A DNA stretch of 64,000 nt, taken from the NCBI GenBank assembly GCA_037481715.1, contig JBBFLD010000009.1, positions 59,733 through 123,732 on the forward strand. The letters run 5' to 3'. The notes under the pieces are model-generated. The model worked only from the letters and a program-made list of their open reading frames with translations. It had not been told where the DNA came from and searched no databases. The translations under genes and the position numbers were made by a program. Numbering within the stretch: position 1 is the first letter of the stretch; the number at the start of each line of letters is the position of its first letter. Shown here piece by piece: positions 46,445-56,188 of this stretch. The stretch is from Rosettibacter sp037481715. Its GTDB lineage: Bacteria > Bacteroidota > Ignavibacteria > Ignavibacteriales > Melioribacteraceae.

Positions 46445-48289
46445 TTATTTAATTTTTTCTGCAATTTCGTTATAGAATTTCTCTGTTTTTTCTCCTGCAA
46501 TTTCTTCTAACTTATTCCACCAGGTAAATTTCAAAATGACTGAGGTAATCAAAGTAATAACTAAAGTGATTACCAAATATTTATATTCTTTTATAACAAG
46601 ATACATTGGAGCGGCAAGAAGAGTTGTTTGCCAGATAATTCCAACTGCAACATTAAAAATATCTCTTTTAAAATTTGCATCTGATTTAAATTCAGGAAAA
46701 CGTTCTTCAACTTTTTTTCTGATTGGTTTCCATAATCCCCATGGTCTTACTCTAACATAAAATTTCATTAAAACTTCATCTGGTTCTGGTTCTGTTAAAT
46801 AACTTCCAAGGATAGAGCCGATTACAGATACTGCAAGGACATATGGAAATGCATTTAATGCAGGCAAATTAGGGAATAACACTGGCATAAGTAAAGCACA
46901 AGCAATCCCAATTACCATTCCCCAAAAATATCCATATCCATTTAATCTCCACCAATACCATTTAAGAACATTTGCAGCTGTATAACCTCCCCACAGACCA
47001 TTTACAATCCATAACGTAACTTGATTAACAGATTGAGCAAGAATGCCAAATACAAAACCCAGCACAGCAAAGAAAATTGAAACTATTATACTCAGCTTGA
47101 CATACTTTTTAGGATGTGCATTTGGGTTTATAAATTTTTTATAAACATCATTGACAACATAAGCTGGTGCAGCATTTAATGTGGCTGCATAAGTTGACAT
47201 GAAAGCAGCCAATAATCCAGCTAATAAAACGCCGATTAAACCTACAGGGATTAAATTTTTCAATGCTAATGGCAAAACCATTTCAAAATCAATATTTGAA
47301 CCCATAGCTTTTAGTTCAGGCATTAAGAATGCTAATGCAAGAACTGTTAGACCTGCTATCATCATATACCTTGGGAAGAAAAGGACAACAGAAACAAACC
47401 AGCTCATTTTTGCAGCTTCTTTTGGATTTTTTGTTGCAAGGATTCTTTGCATATCATAATTTGGAGCTGGACCGGCAGCACTAACTAAAATTCCTTTGAA
47501 TAAAACCATCATCATAAATATTGTAAAAAGTTCATAGCCATCCTGAGCAATTTTTTGATTAACAGAATCCATAATTCCTGTCCAGTCAAGATTTAAATGC
47601 CATCCAAAGAAAACTTCTTTCCATCCCGAAGGAATAACAGCATTTAATGCATCGGGTGATACAGTGTTCATCGCTACGATTCCAACAGCAATTGATGCAA
47701 TTGTCATAACTAAAAATTGAAGCACTTCTGTTGCTACAACACTGACCATTCCGCCTTTTACAGCATAAATTGCAGTAATACTCATCAGAATTACAGCATA
47801 AGCATCAGGAGATAAATCCCATGGCAAAAATATTTTTGCAAATTTTCCAATCCCTTTGAAATCATAAGCAATAAAACCGACAAGACTCACAAGTGCAAAA
47901 CAAACTACAATGTAATGAGCCAGTCTTGCTCCTTTTCCATTACCAAAACGGGTTTCAATCCACTGCGCTCCTGTCATAACATTTGAACGTCGTAACCAGA
48001 TTGAAAGATATGCCATTAAAAAGATTTGATTAAAGATGGGCCAGAGCCATGGAATCCAAACACTTTTCAATCCATATACAAACATTAAATAAACAAGCCA
48101 CATAGTTCCTGTAATATCGAACATACCGGAAGCATTTGAGATTCCGAGTATCCACCATGGAAGAGCATTACTGCCCAGGAAATATGAATCAATATCCTTA
48201 ATTGCTCTTTTTGAAACCAAGATTCCAATTACTAATATAATTGCGAAGTATGCAATAATTATAAATAAGTCTATGGTGTGAATTATCAT
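46445..48289 (-). CDS. Sodium:solute symporter (SSS family)
   Basis: A 614-residue, ~14-helix transporter. IIAYFAIILVIGILVSKRAIKDIDSYFLGSN-type N-terminus (read in parts), WWILGISNASGMFDITGTMW and the core helices are typical of SSS sugar or carboxylate symporters. The C-terminal ~120 residues (VRPWGLWKPIRKKV) are an extra tail found in sugar-associated members. It heads the operon with a GPH symporter and GH130. A divergent 365-bp gap separates it from the GH13 gene. Confidence 0.88.
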   Translation of the reverse strand: MIIHTIDLFIIIAYFAIILVIGILVSKRAIKDIDSYFLGSNALPWWILGISNASGMFDITGTMWLVYLMFVYGLKSVWIPWLWPIFNQIFLMAYLSIWLRRSNVMTGAQWIETRFGNGKGARLAHYIVVCFALVSLVGFIAYDFKGIGKFAKIFLPWDLSPDAYAVILMSITAIYAVKGGMVSVVATEVLQFLVMTIASIAVGIVAMNTVSPDALNAVIPSGWKEVFFGWHLNLDWTGIMDSVNQKIAQDGYELFTIFMMMVLFKGILVSAAGPAPNYDMQRILATKNPKEAAKMSWFVSVVLFFPRYMMIAGLTVLALAFLMPELKAMGSNIDFEMVLPLALKNLIPVGLIGVLLAGLLAAFMSTYAATLNAAPAYVVNDVYKKFINPNAHPKKYVKLSIIVSIFFAVLGFVFGILAQSVNQVTLWIVNGLWGGYTAANVLKWYWWRLNGYGYFWGMVIGIACALLMPVLFPNLPALNAFPYVLAVSVIGSILGSYLTEPEPDEVLMKFYVRVRPWGLWKPIRKKVEERFPEFKSDANFKRDIFNVAVGIIWQTTLLAAPMYLVIKEYKYLVITLVITLITSVILKFTWWNKLEEIAGEKTEKFYNEIAEKIK

Positions 48290-48654
48290 ACAAAATTACC
48301 ATTTTATTATTATGGACTTTTTCTTTTATTCAGAAATAATGCCACAATAAAGAATTTATTTTTACACAATTATGATATTTTTAGAGTGCAGATTGAAGGC
48401 ATGTTTTATCAATATAATAAAAATTATGAAATTGATAATTATTAAAATGATTTAATTCTTATAAGAACGATTTTTATAAAATTATTATTTCAGGAATTGA
48501 AAGAAACATTAAAATTATATTCTGCCTAAAAAAATTTTCACAGCCAGAAATTTGGAACACAATTTCGAGGGAAAAATTAAGTCACATGCAAACTATTTTT
48601 AAAATCTTTCGATAATTCAGTGTGGTTTATTCATAATTCTAACTAAGGTGATAT
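48290..48654. other. Divergent intergenic region (365 bp)
   Basis: It separates the mannoside operon (minus) from the GH13 gene (plus), so it must hold both promoters. TAATTTTG on the minus strand (48291-48298) abuts the symporter start but lacks a matching upstream TTG element. AAGGTGA (48645-48651) is the ribosome-binding site of the GH13 gene. I see no convincing operator, RNA or small gene. Confidence 0.4.
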
Positions 48655-50703
48655 TTGTTTGTAATTGATAAAGAAAATATACTTGAATCCCCCGTATCAA
48701 CTTTACAGAATAATTGTAAAGAATTAGATAATTACTATTCAAGTAAAAAACTTGGCTCTTATGTAGAAAATGGCAGAACAATTTTCAGACTATTTGCACC
48801 TTCAGCTGTTCAGGTAAGGTTATGTGTTTTTGAAAAACCAGAAGATAAAATTCACAAAGAATATTTTATGTTAATGGATGATGATGGAGTCTGGGAAATT
48901 GAAATTGATTCTGAACTTTACAATAAATTTTATGGATATAAAATTTATCATGCAGGAGAAGATTTAGCTAATTCATATAAACCAATTTGTATTGACCCTT
49001 ACTCAAAAGCAGTTGCAACTTTTACTTCATACTTCAACCCTCGATTATCTATTGTAATTAAAGATGAACCATTTGACTGGGAAGGAACCACATGGCAAAA
49101 AATTGACTGGCAGGATTTAATCATTTATGAAATGCATGTCAGAGATATGACTGCGCATAAATCTTCAGGAGCAAAAAAACGAGGAACCTATTCTGGATTA
49201 ATTGAAAAAGGAATTACTGGAGGAATTGATTATATAAAATCACTTGGAGTAAATGCAGTTGAAATTATGCCTGTTCAAGAATTTGGTTATTGCGAAGCTC
49301 CATTTGGAAAACTAAAGGGAAATTTCTTCAATTCATGGAATCCTTATGAAAGAAACCATTGGGGTTATATGACAGCAGCATTCTTTGCTCCTGCAGCTTA
49401 CTATTCAGAAACTAATTTCAAATGGAATAAATGGATTGGAAAAAGCGGGAAGCAAATAAATGAATTTAAAAATGTAGTTAAAGCATTTCATAAGGAAGAT
49501 ATTGCTGTGATAATGGATGTTGTTTATAATCATCTTTCTGAATATGAACTTGGCAACTTAAAACAAATTGACAAAGAATATTACTTTCGACTTGATGAAA
49601 ATGGAAACTATATTTCCCACAGCGGCTGTGGTAACGACTTGAAATCAGAAAGACCAATGGTGAGAAGATTAATCGTTGATAGTATTTTATATTGGATGAA
49701 AGAATATCACATAGATGGATTCCGTTTTGATTTAGGTACATTGATTGATTGGGAAACAATTGAAATGATTGGCCGTGAGGCAAGAAAAATAAATCCAAAT
49801 GTTATTCTGATTGCAGAAGCATGGGGTGGTGGATATAATCCAAGAGGTTTTTCAGAAAAAAATTTTGCAGCTTGGAACGACCAGATAAGAAACGGAATTA
49901 AAGGTGAAAATCCATTCTATGGATTAGGCTGGATTTTCGGTCAATGGTATGGAAATAATTCTCCACAAAGAATAAAAAGTTATGTCAATGGAACATTGAT
50001 AAATGATGAACATGGTCTTTTTTATAAAAAAGAACATTCTGTAAATTATCTTGAATCTCATGATGGCTATACACTTGGAGATTTTATCAGAATAGCTGAT
50101 AATAAATTCCGTCCAGATAAAGTGATTAACAACGTAAATAAGTTTGTGAAATTAACTCCACGGCAGTTGAAGCTGAATAAACTTGCAGCATTGTTTCTTC
50201 TAACTTCACAAGGGATTGTAATGATACATGAAGGACAGGAATTTGCACGCACAAAAATTATTTCTTCTAAAACCAAAATTATAGATTCTCACAAAAGTCA
50301 AATTGATTATAATTCTTACAACAAAGATAATTCAACAAACTATTTGAATTATCATCATCGAGATATTAACAAAGAATTATATGATTACTACAAAGGATTG
50401 ATAGAATTAAGAAAAACTTATTCAGCATTTAGAAGAGCAGATTATCACGACATTTCATTTTATGACCATTATGAAAGTGAATTTGGCTTTTGTTACTTAT
50501 TAAAAAATGAAGATAACATTTTTATGGTGCTGTTTAATGCCGAAGAAAATAAGAATCTTGAATTTCCGCTCCCTAATGGTGAATGGGAAGTGCTTGTTGA
50601 TAAAAATTCGGCTGGCATAAAGCCTCTCTATAAAATTTCTAAATCAATAATTTTAGAATCAACAACTGGCGCAGTTCTAAGGCAAGCTAAAAGTCATTTC
50701 TGA
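48655..50703 (+). CDS. GH13 alpha-glucan debranching/amylase-type enzyme with CBM48 domain
   Basis: A 682-residue cytoplasmic enzyme with no signal peptide. A CBM48-like N-domain (about 30-125: TIFRLFAPSAVQVRLCVFE, VWEIEI) precedes the GH13 barrel. Catalytic residues are D359 in DGFRFDLG, E388 in LIAEAWGGG and D470 in ESHDGY. VMDVVYNHL is region I. The layout is that of pullulanase/isoamylase-type debranching enzymes, but NHWGYM replaces the YNWGYDP motif of type I pullulanases, so the exact bond specificity is open. The TTG start is supported by AAGGTGA 3 bp upstream. It acts on glycogen or starch oligomers. Confidence 0.85.
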   Translation: MFVIDKENILESPVSTLQNNCKELDNYYSSKKLGSYVENGRTIFRLFAPSAVQVRLCVFEKPEDKIHKEYFMLMDDDGVWEIEIDSELYNKFYGYKIYHAGEDLANSYKPICIDPYSKAVATFTSYFNPRLSIVIKDEPFDWEGTTWQKIDWQDLIIYEMHVRDMTAHKSSGAKKRGTYSGLIEKGITGGIDYIKSLGVNAVEIMPVQEFGYCEAPFGKLKGNFFNSWNPYERNHWGYMTAAFFAPAAYYSETNFKWNKWIGKSGKQINEFKNVVKAFHKEDIAVIMDVVYNHLSEYELGNLKQIDKEYYFRLDENGNYISHSGCGNDLKSERPMVRRLIVDSILYWMKEYHIDGFRFDLGTLIDWETIEMIGREARKINPNVILIAEAWGGGYNPRGFSEKNFAAWNDQIRNGIKGENPFYGLGWIFGQWYGNNSPQRIKSYVNGTLINDEHGLFYKKEHSVNYLESHDGYTLGDFIRIADNKFRPDKVINNVNKFVKLTPRQLKLNKLAALFLLTSQGIVMIHEGQEFARTKIISSKTKIIDSHKSQIDYNSYNKDNSTNYLNYHHRDINKELYDYYKGLIELRKTYSAFRRADYHDISFYDHYESEFGFCYLLKNEDNIFMVLFNAEENKNLEFPLPNGEWEVLVDKNSAGIKPLYKISKSIILESTTGAVLRQAKSHF

Positions 50704-50918
50704 TTAAGAATATGTAATTAAAAATTTTCCTCTCAACTATCTTTTAAAAATTCGTTTAATTTAAATTCAAGCATTCATTTCTGGTTTAAGATACTTTTAT
50801 TAGTTTTGAAATGATAATTTCGAATAATTTTATAAATAAATTGTCATTATTAATTATAAAATAAGTTTTAATAAGACAAAAACATTCTTTGCTCTTTCAA
50901 TAAAAGATTTGGAGATAA

Positions 50919-52142
50919 ATGATGAAAATATTTGATGAGTATAATTCTTCAGAACAGATTTATGAAAAAGCTTTGCAGGTCAAATCAAAATTTGAAGAAG
51001 CTTTTGGTGATTTTAGCAATTCAAATATTGCAATTACTCCAGCAAGCATGATTCTTCTTGGCGACCACACACATTATAATGACGGCATATTATTATCAGC
51101 ATCATTGGATACATATAATGTTGTCGTTTTAAGAAAGAGAAAAGATAACATCGTAAACATTATCAATGTAAATAATGACAGAAAGATTGAATTTTCTTTG
51201 AGCGATATTCGTGATGAACAAAGTATCGATTTTAAATATCATGTTGGATTGGTAAAAACATTTAAAAAGAATAATTTGATTCATAATGGATTTGATTGTG
51301 TTTATTCTTCTGATGTGCCAGAGTGTTTGGGAATAGGGAAATATGCTTCTATTCAAACAGCTTTTGCTTCTGCAATTAAAAAATCATTTCGACTTAATTT
51401 GAACATCGATGAACTGGTAAATTTAATTTACCAAAATGATTTGAACATAATTGGCAAGATTTCTAATAAAACTCATTATTACACCACTTTATTGTCAAAA
51501 AAGAATAAATTCTTTTTTTATGATTTGCGTTCAAAAGAATATAAAACAATTCCTGTAAAAAATAATTTTGAAGTAGTAATAATTGATACCAGTGAAAGAA
51601 TAAATAATTCTTTGAAGATTTGTAATGAAAGAATAGAAGAGTGTGAAGTTGGTGTAAAAGGTTTAAGACTTTATATCTGGGGAATTAAAAATTTGCGCGA
51701 TGTTGGATTTGATTTTTTGATTAAGCATTATCATATGCTCCCGAAGAAAATTTTTAATCGTGTTCTTTATAATGTAAAAGAAAGGGAACGAGTTGAAAAA
51801 GCCATTGAAAGTCTCAAACAAAATTCATTTGATGAATTTGGGAAATATCTTTCTGAATCTCACTGGAGTATGTCAAAAGATTACGAACTTAGTTGTGAAG
51901 AATGTGATTTTATTGTTTCAAAAGCGATGGAAAATGAATGTGTAGTTGGCTCTAAAATGATAAGCTGTTCTCCTCTACGAAGCACATATCATATTGTCAA
52001 AAAAGATTGTTCTGAAAGTTTTATTAATTTTATTAAGTATTTATTCAAAGAAAAATTTAATCAAGAGTTGGTTGCATATAAATTTAACTTTGCAGAAGGA
52101 ATAAAAGAATTTTCATCAAAAAAGTTTGAAAAAGTAATTTAA
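50919..52142 (+). CDS. Galactokinase-like GHMP protein with degenerate active site
   Basis: A 407-residue protein of galactokinase length. The substrate motif is recognisable (MILLGDHTHYNDG for the usual LIGEHTDYN-G), but the ATP-binding motif 2 is CLGIGKYASIQTA instead of GLSSSAA, and motif 3 is SCSPLRSTYHIV instead of GGGFGG. The ATP site is therefore probably non-functional. It may be a sugar-binding regulator, as Gal3-type paralogues are in yeast, or a kinase with altered specificity. GGAGA precedes the ATG. It sits between the GH13 gene and a TPR gene, all on the plus strand but with gaps of 160-215 bp. Confidence 0.65.
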   Translation: MMKIFDEYNSSEQIYEKALQVKSKFEEAFGDFSNSNIAITPASMILLGDHTHYNDGILLSASLDTYNVVVLRKRKDNIVNIINVNNDRKIEFSLSDIRDEQSIDFKYHVGLVKTFKKNNLIHNGFDCVYSSDVPECLGIGKYASIQTAFASAIKKSFRLNLNIDELVNLIYQNDLNIIGKISNKTHYYTTLLSKKNKFFFYDLRSKEYKTIPVKNNFEVVIIDTSERINNSLKICNERIEECEVGVKGLRLYIWGIKNLRDVGFDFLIKHYHMLPKKIFNRVLYNVKERERVEKAIESLKQNSFDEFGKYLSESHWSMSKDYELSCEECDFIVSKAMENECVVGSKMISCSPLRSTYHIVKKDCSESFINFIKYLFKEKFNQELVAYKFNFAEGIKEFSSKKFEKVI

Positions 52143-52303
52143 CGTTTAGTGGAAAAATTTTTTCACCTCAATTTTAACTGAGTGATGTAAAATTTTTTCC
52201 TTTTTTCTTTCCATTTTTCAATAACAAATTTTATATCACAAAATCAACTTGATTTTAATATACCTTAGTAATACATTTTCCATTGAATTTCTAAGGAGTA
52301 TAA

Positions 52304-53725
52304 ATGAATTTTTCAGAAGAATATTTTGATGACTATAATTCGTATATAAGTGAAGAAGAAATTAAATCAAAAATTGATTTATGCCGCGATTATATCGATA
52401 ATGGTCAGATACTTTCAAATATTGATTTAATTGAAGATACTATTCAGCTTTGTCTTGAATATGATTACATTGAAGATGGATTATATCTGACCGATGCAGT
52501 ACTTCAGGTTGCACCGTATAATTCCGACATGTGGCAATTTAAAGGCATTTTTTTGAACAACTCATTTGAGTTCGAAGAAGCTTATAAATGTTTTCAGAAA
52601 GCTCTTTCTCTTAACCCCGTTGATGTAGATTCATATATCAATATCTCTATTGCAGAAGATAATCTCGGAATGTTTGAAGAAGCAATTGAATCACTCAATA
52701 AAGCTTTATCGATAGAACCAAATAACGAAGAGACATTGTATAGTCTCGGGCTTTTATACGAACGCAAAGAAAGATTTGAAGAAGCAATTTCTAATTTTAA
52801 AAAAGCTCTTGAAATTGACCCAACATTTGTAGAAGCATGGTATGAACTTGGTTATTGTTATGAAAATTCCGATAAACTTGAAGAAGCATTGAAAGCATAC
52901 GACACTTATCTTGACAGCGAGCCAGATAGTTATACTGCTTGGTACAATAAAGGAATAGTTCACTTAAGATTGGAAGAATGGAAAAAAGCAATTGATGCTT
53001 TTGAATTTTCAATTGCACTTAAAGAAGATTTTTCGAGTTCATGGTTCAATTGCGGTTATGCATATTTTAAGTTAGGCAAATTTAATGATGCACTTAATGC
53101 ATACAAAAAAGCATATGAGTTAGATAGAGATGATGAGACAATTCTTTTCAACATGGGACAAACTTATGAAGAGATGGGCTCGTTTCATAATGCTATTAAA
53201 TGTTACAGCGAAGCTATAAAATTAGACCCTGAATATTACGAAGCTTATTTAGCCCGCGGCTATTGTTATGATTCAATTGGTAAATATCAGCTTGCATTGA
53301 AAGATTTTAATACTGCAATTTCTTTAACTTCTGACCCGGAAGATGCATGGTATGCAAAGGCTGATTTAGAATATTCTATTGGTAAACTTCAGGATTCGGT
53401 AGAAAGTTATAAAAAAGCAATTGAATTAAATCCAGATAATTTTAATGCCTGGTTTAAATTAGCAGAAACATATTTTGAAATGGGAAGATGGATTGATTCA
53501 TTAAATGCATACGATGAATGCTTGAGATTAAAACCTGATTATGCTGGAATTTATTATAACAAAGCAAAAATTAATTTTCTATTAAGTCATACCCAGCAGG
53601 CAATTGATTGTTTGAAAAAAGCCTTTGAACTTGATCCAGATATTAAGAATGAATTTACAAAAGATTATCCAGATGTAAAATCTTCAAAACTTTTTGTAAA
53701 ACTGCTCGAAGAAAATAAATCTTGA
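52304..53725 (+). CDS. Tetratricopeptide-repeat protein
   Basis: A 473-residue acidic protein composed of about 12 consecutive TPR units from residue ~65 to the end. Consensus pieces include EEAYKCFQKALSLNPVD, EEAISNFKKALEIDPTF and ESYKKAIELNPDNFNAW. No signal peptide or membrane helix is present, so it is cytoplasmic. TPR arrays mediate protein-protein contacts; the partner is unknown. The aroE start (TTG) overlaps its stop codon, so the two genes are coupled, but a functional link to shikimate metabolism is not evident. Confidence 0.88.
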   Translation: MNFSEEYFDDYNSYISEEEIKSKIDLCRDYIDNGQILSNIDLIEDTIQLCLEYDYIEDGLYLTDAVLQVAPYNSDMWQFKGIFLNNSFEFEEAYKCFQKALSLNPVDVDSYINISIAEDNLGMFEEAIESLNKALSIEPNNEETLYSLGLLYERKERFEEAISNFKKALEIDPTFVEAWYELGYCYENSDKLEEALKAYDTYLDSEPDSYTAWYNKGIVHLRLEEWKKAIDAFEFSIALKEDFSSSWFNCGYAYFKLGKFNDALNAYKKAYELDRDDETILFNMGQTYEEMGSFHNAIKCYSEAIKLDPEYYEAYLARGYCYDSIGKYQLALKDFNTAISLTSDPEDAWYAKADLEYSIGKLQDSVESYKKAIELNPDNFNAWFKLAETYFEMGRWIDSLNAYDECLRLKPDYAGIYYNKAKINFLLSHTQQAIDCLKKAFELDPDIKNEFTKDYPDVKSSKLFVKLLEENKS

Positions 53726-54612
53726 ATACTGCCATGCAAATTCAAAATAAATTTAGTCACAACACCAAAATTGTTGGTGTAATTGGTCATCCAATTAAGC
53801 ATTCTTATTCTCCATTAATGCACAATATTGCTTTTGAGTTATCAGGCTTAAATTATATTTATCTTCCTTTTGATGTTCCTCCATCAGCATTGAAAGATTC
53901 ATTGAAAGGAATGATTGCACTTGGCATTAAAGGATTTAATGTTACAATTCCGCTTAAAGAAAAAGTTTTACCTTTTCTGAAAGATATATCTGAAGAAGCA
54001 AGTATTATCGGAGCAGTCAATACAATTGTAAATGATGATGGAATTTTGAGAGGATACAATACAGATGTGTTGGGTGTAACAGAATCTTTGCTTCCTTACA
54101 AAGAAGAGCTTCAAGGAACAACAGTAACAGTGATAGGTGCTGGTGGTGCATCACGAAGTGTTATTTATTCTTTGATTCGAAATTTTAAGGTAGAAAGAAT
54201 TAATATTATAAACAGAACAGAGCAGCTGGCTGAATCTTTGAAAGAATATTTTTCTACAAAAATGCTTTTTTCAAATATTAAATCTTATCCGCTTGTTCCT
54301 CCAGATCTTATTGATGTTTTCAGAAATTCGAAATTGATTGTAAATACTACATCAATTGGAATGTATCCGGATGTTGATGATGCAGCTACAACAATTTTAG
54401 AATCTTTCACAAAAGATCAAATTGTATTCGATGTAGTTTACACCCCAATTAAAACCAAATTGCTCAAGCTTGCCGAATCTCAAGGTGCAAGAATTATAAC
54501 AGGATTGAAAATGTTTGTAGAACAAGGTGCTAAATCTTATGAAATATGGACAGGCGAACAAATGCCAAAAGAAAAAGTCTACAAAGCCCTTGAATCATAT
54601 CTTCTGAGTTAA
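53722..54612 (+). CDS. aroE: Shikimate dehydrogenase
   Basis: It reduces 3-dehydroshikimate with NADPH in chorismate synthesis. GHPIKHSYSPLMHN binds shikimate, NVTIPLKEKV carries the catalytic Lys, and NTDVLGV the Asp. VIGAGGASRSV is the NADP loop, with NRT following. At 296 aa it is slightly long because of its N-terminus. Starts: TTG 53722, overlapping the TPR stop as TTGA, or ATG 53734; both keep the conserved core. It converges on the ABC ATPase gene with only 25 bp between them. Confidence 0.93.
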   Translation: MNTAMQIQNKFSHNTKIVGVIGHPIKHSYSPLMHNIAFELSGLNYIYLPFDVPPSALKDSLKGMIALGIKGFNVTIPLKEKVLPFLKDISEEASIIGAVNTIVNDDGILRGYNTDVLGVTESLLPYKEELQGTTVTVIGAGGASRSVIYSLIRNFKVERINIINRTEQLAESLKEYFSTKMLFSNIKSYPLVPPDLIDVFRNSKLIVNTTSIGMYPDVDDAATTILESFTKDQIVFDVVYTPIKTKLLKLAESQGARIITGLKMFVEQGAKSYEIWTGEQMPKEKVYKALESYLLS

Positions 54613-54637
54613 TCATTTATAACATCAAATTTTTTTA

Positions 54638-55537
54638 CTATTTAATTAAGTGCATAAAAATATTTTCCAGCGAAGGCACTGTAATTCTTGAATCAATAAT
54701 TTCAATGTTATTTTCTAAAAGTAAATTAATTATTTCTTTTTCATCATAAGAAATGTCAGTCATTATATTAACTCTGTCTCCAAAGAGCTGAACTTCATGA
54801 TTAGTTTTTTCTTTTAATATGCTGTAAGCTTTTCTGACTGGACTACATACAATTTCAATTATCTGTTTGTTTATTTTTTCTTTTAGTTTATTCGGCTGGT
54901 CAAGAGCTATAATTTCTCCTTTATTCATCATTGCAATTCTATGGCATCTTTCTGCTTCGTCAAGGTAGGGAGTTGTCATGAAAATAGTAATTCCTTCTTT
55001 TAGAAGTTGAGATAAAATTTTCCAAAAGTCACGTCTTGAAACTGGATCAACGCCTGTAGTTGGTTCATCGAGAAATAAAATTTTAGGTTTGTGAATTAAA
55101 CTGCATGCAAGTGCAAGTTTTTGTTTCATGCCGCCGGATAACTGCTCAGCAAGTCTTTTGCGAAATGGTTTTAATCTGGTAAATTCTAATAACTCATCTC
55201 TTCTGTTTTGATAATTATGAACATTATGAATCTCTGCAAAGAATTCTATGTTTTCATCTACTGTTAAATCACCATAAAGACTAAATTTTTGTGAAAGGTA
55301 TCCGATGTTATTCTGAATTTCTTTTTTTTCTTTTAAAATATCTTTTCCAAGTAAAATTACCTCACCTTCATCTGGTTCAATTAATCCGCATAAAATTCTG
55401 ATTGTAGTAGTTTTTCCTGCTCCATCTGGACCAACCAATCCAAACATTTCTCCTTTATCGACAGAAAGACTTATTCCATTTACAGCTTTTATGCTTCCGT
55501 AAGATTTGCTTAAGTTTTTTATGGTGATGGAGTTCAT
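54638..55537 (-). CDS. ABC transporter ATP-binding protein
   Basis: A 299-residue ATPase of the drug/lipid-export (CcmA/YbhF) type. Walker A is GPDGAGKTT, the signature LSGGMKQK and Walker B ILFLDEPTTGVD; the C-terminal ~80 residues form the extra domain of this group. The expected operon is TetR - membrane fusion protein - ATPase - permease. Here the permease is missing downstream, where aroE converges after 25 bp. The ATPase is cut off from its membrane fusion gene by a four-helix-bundle insertion. Confidence 0.9.
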   Translation of the reverse strand: MNSITIKNLSKSYGSIKAVNGISLSVDKGEMFGLVGPDGAGKTTTIRILCGLIEPDEGEVILLGKDILKEKKEIQNNIGYLSQKFSLYGDLTVDENIEFFAEIHNVHNYQNRRDELLEFTRLKPFRKRLAEQLSGGMKQKLALACSLIHKPKILFLDEPTTGVDPVSRRDFWKILSQLLKEGITIFMTTPYLDEAERCHRIAMMNKGEIIALDQPNKLKEKINKQIIEIVCSPVRKAYSILKEKTNHEVQLFGDRVNIMTDISYDEKEIINLLLENNIEIIDSRITVPSLENIFMHLIK

Positions 55538-55554
55538 TTTTATATATTTATAAG

Positions 55555-55602
55555 ATTACAAGATTGCAAGATTTCAAAATTACAAGATTGTAAAATTATA
55601 AC
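55555..55602 (-). repeat. Octamer tandem repeat, left flank of the S23 element
   Basis: Six 8-bp units of consensus ATTDYAAR (ATTACAAG, ATTGCAAG, ATTTCAAA, ATTACAAG, ATTGTAAA, ATTATAAC). The first 15 bases are an exact inverted match to 56121-56135 on the other side of the four-helix-bundle gene. Confidence 0.8.
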
Positions 55603-55628
55603 ATTTTGTTTTTGTCTTGGTTTCATAG

Positions 55629-55997
55629 TTATTTATTTCTGTTTTTTAAATACTTAATAAAATTGGAAAGTTGTTTTGAAATCGATAAATTCATTTCAAG
55701 AAGTTCTTGAAATTCTTCTTGGGATATATATTTTAGATCAAGTGCAATATAAAGCATATTCCTTAATTCTCCAGAAGAACCTTTTGAGTACGAAAGAAAT
55801 TTTATTAATTCTTTATTCGAATCCCTTTCATAACCTTCAGCTATATTGTTCATTATTGAAATCGATGCTTTTTGAATCTGTTCTCTAAAACTGTAATTTT
55901 TTTTGAATTGTGCATTTTCTGTAATCTTATAAATTTTTTGTACAAATAATCTTGCATCCTGCCAAACTTTCATATCTTCAAATTTCAGTACTTTCAT
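55629..55997 (-). CDS. Four-helix-bundle protein (23S rRNA intervening-sequence / S23 family)
   Basis: A 122-residue protein with the family marks FEDMKVWQDARLF, FREQIQKASISIMNNIAEGYERDSN, ELIKFLSYSKGSSGELRNML and LSISKQLSNFIKYL. Relatives are encoded inside 23S rRNA intervening sequences of spirochaetes and others, and related bundles (Avd) work with diversity-generating reverse transcriptases. No reverse transcriptase or variable repeat is nearby here. It interrupts an ABC-export operon and is bracketed by inverted octamer repeats (55555-55602 and 56112-56143), so it looks like a discrete inserted cassette of about 590 bp. The molecular function of the protein is not known. Confidence 0.88.
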   Translation of the reverse strand: MKVLKFEDMKVWQDARLFVQKIYKITENAQFKKNYSFREQIQKASISIMNNIAEGYERDSNKELIKFLSYSKGSSGELRNMLYIALDLKYISQEEFQELLEMNLSISKQLSNFIKYLKNRNK

Positions 55998-56111
55998 ATT
56001 ATATCCTTATATATTGTTTAAGATTTTTCTTCGAATTATTAAAAATCACAATCAAAAATTTATTCTCATTGTATATTAATAATTCTCTTTTCTAAAATGA
56101 TATTCTTAAAT

Positions 56112-56143
56112 CTTGCAATTTTGCAATCTTGTAATTTTGTAAT
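56112..56143 (+). repeat. Octamer tandem repeat, right flank of the S23 element
   Basis: Four 8-bp units CTTGCAAT, TTTGCAAT, CTTGTAAT, TTTGTAAT, the reverse complement of the left-flank consensus. Transcribed with the gene between, the two flanks would pair into a long AU-rich stem. Confidence 0.8.
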
Positions 56144-56188
56144 TATATAAAACTATAAATTTCTTCAGTTCAATAATTTCTTAAATAA

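Noticed and set aside
48291..48298. TAATTTTG as a promoter element for the SSS symporter
   Set aside because: It abuts the start codon, but no TTG-type element lies ~20 bp upstream, so the match is probably chance.
52140..52215. Terminator after the galactokinase-like gene
   Set aside because: Only a 6-bp bulged stem (CACCTCA/TGAGTG) before a T-rich run is visible, which is too weak to annotate.
55629..55997. Diversity-generating retroelement (Avd-like protein)
   Set aside because: No reverse transcriptase, template repeat or variable-region target gene is nearby. The S23/IVS family fits better.
55555..56143. Short repeats as a possible CRISPR array
   Set aside because: The units are 8 bp and directly abutting, with no spacers, and no cas gene is present. 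Tandem octamers describe them better.
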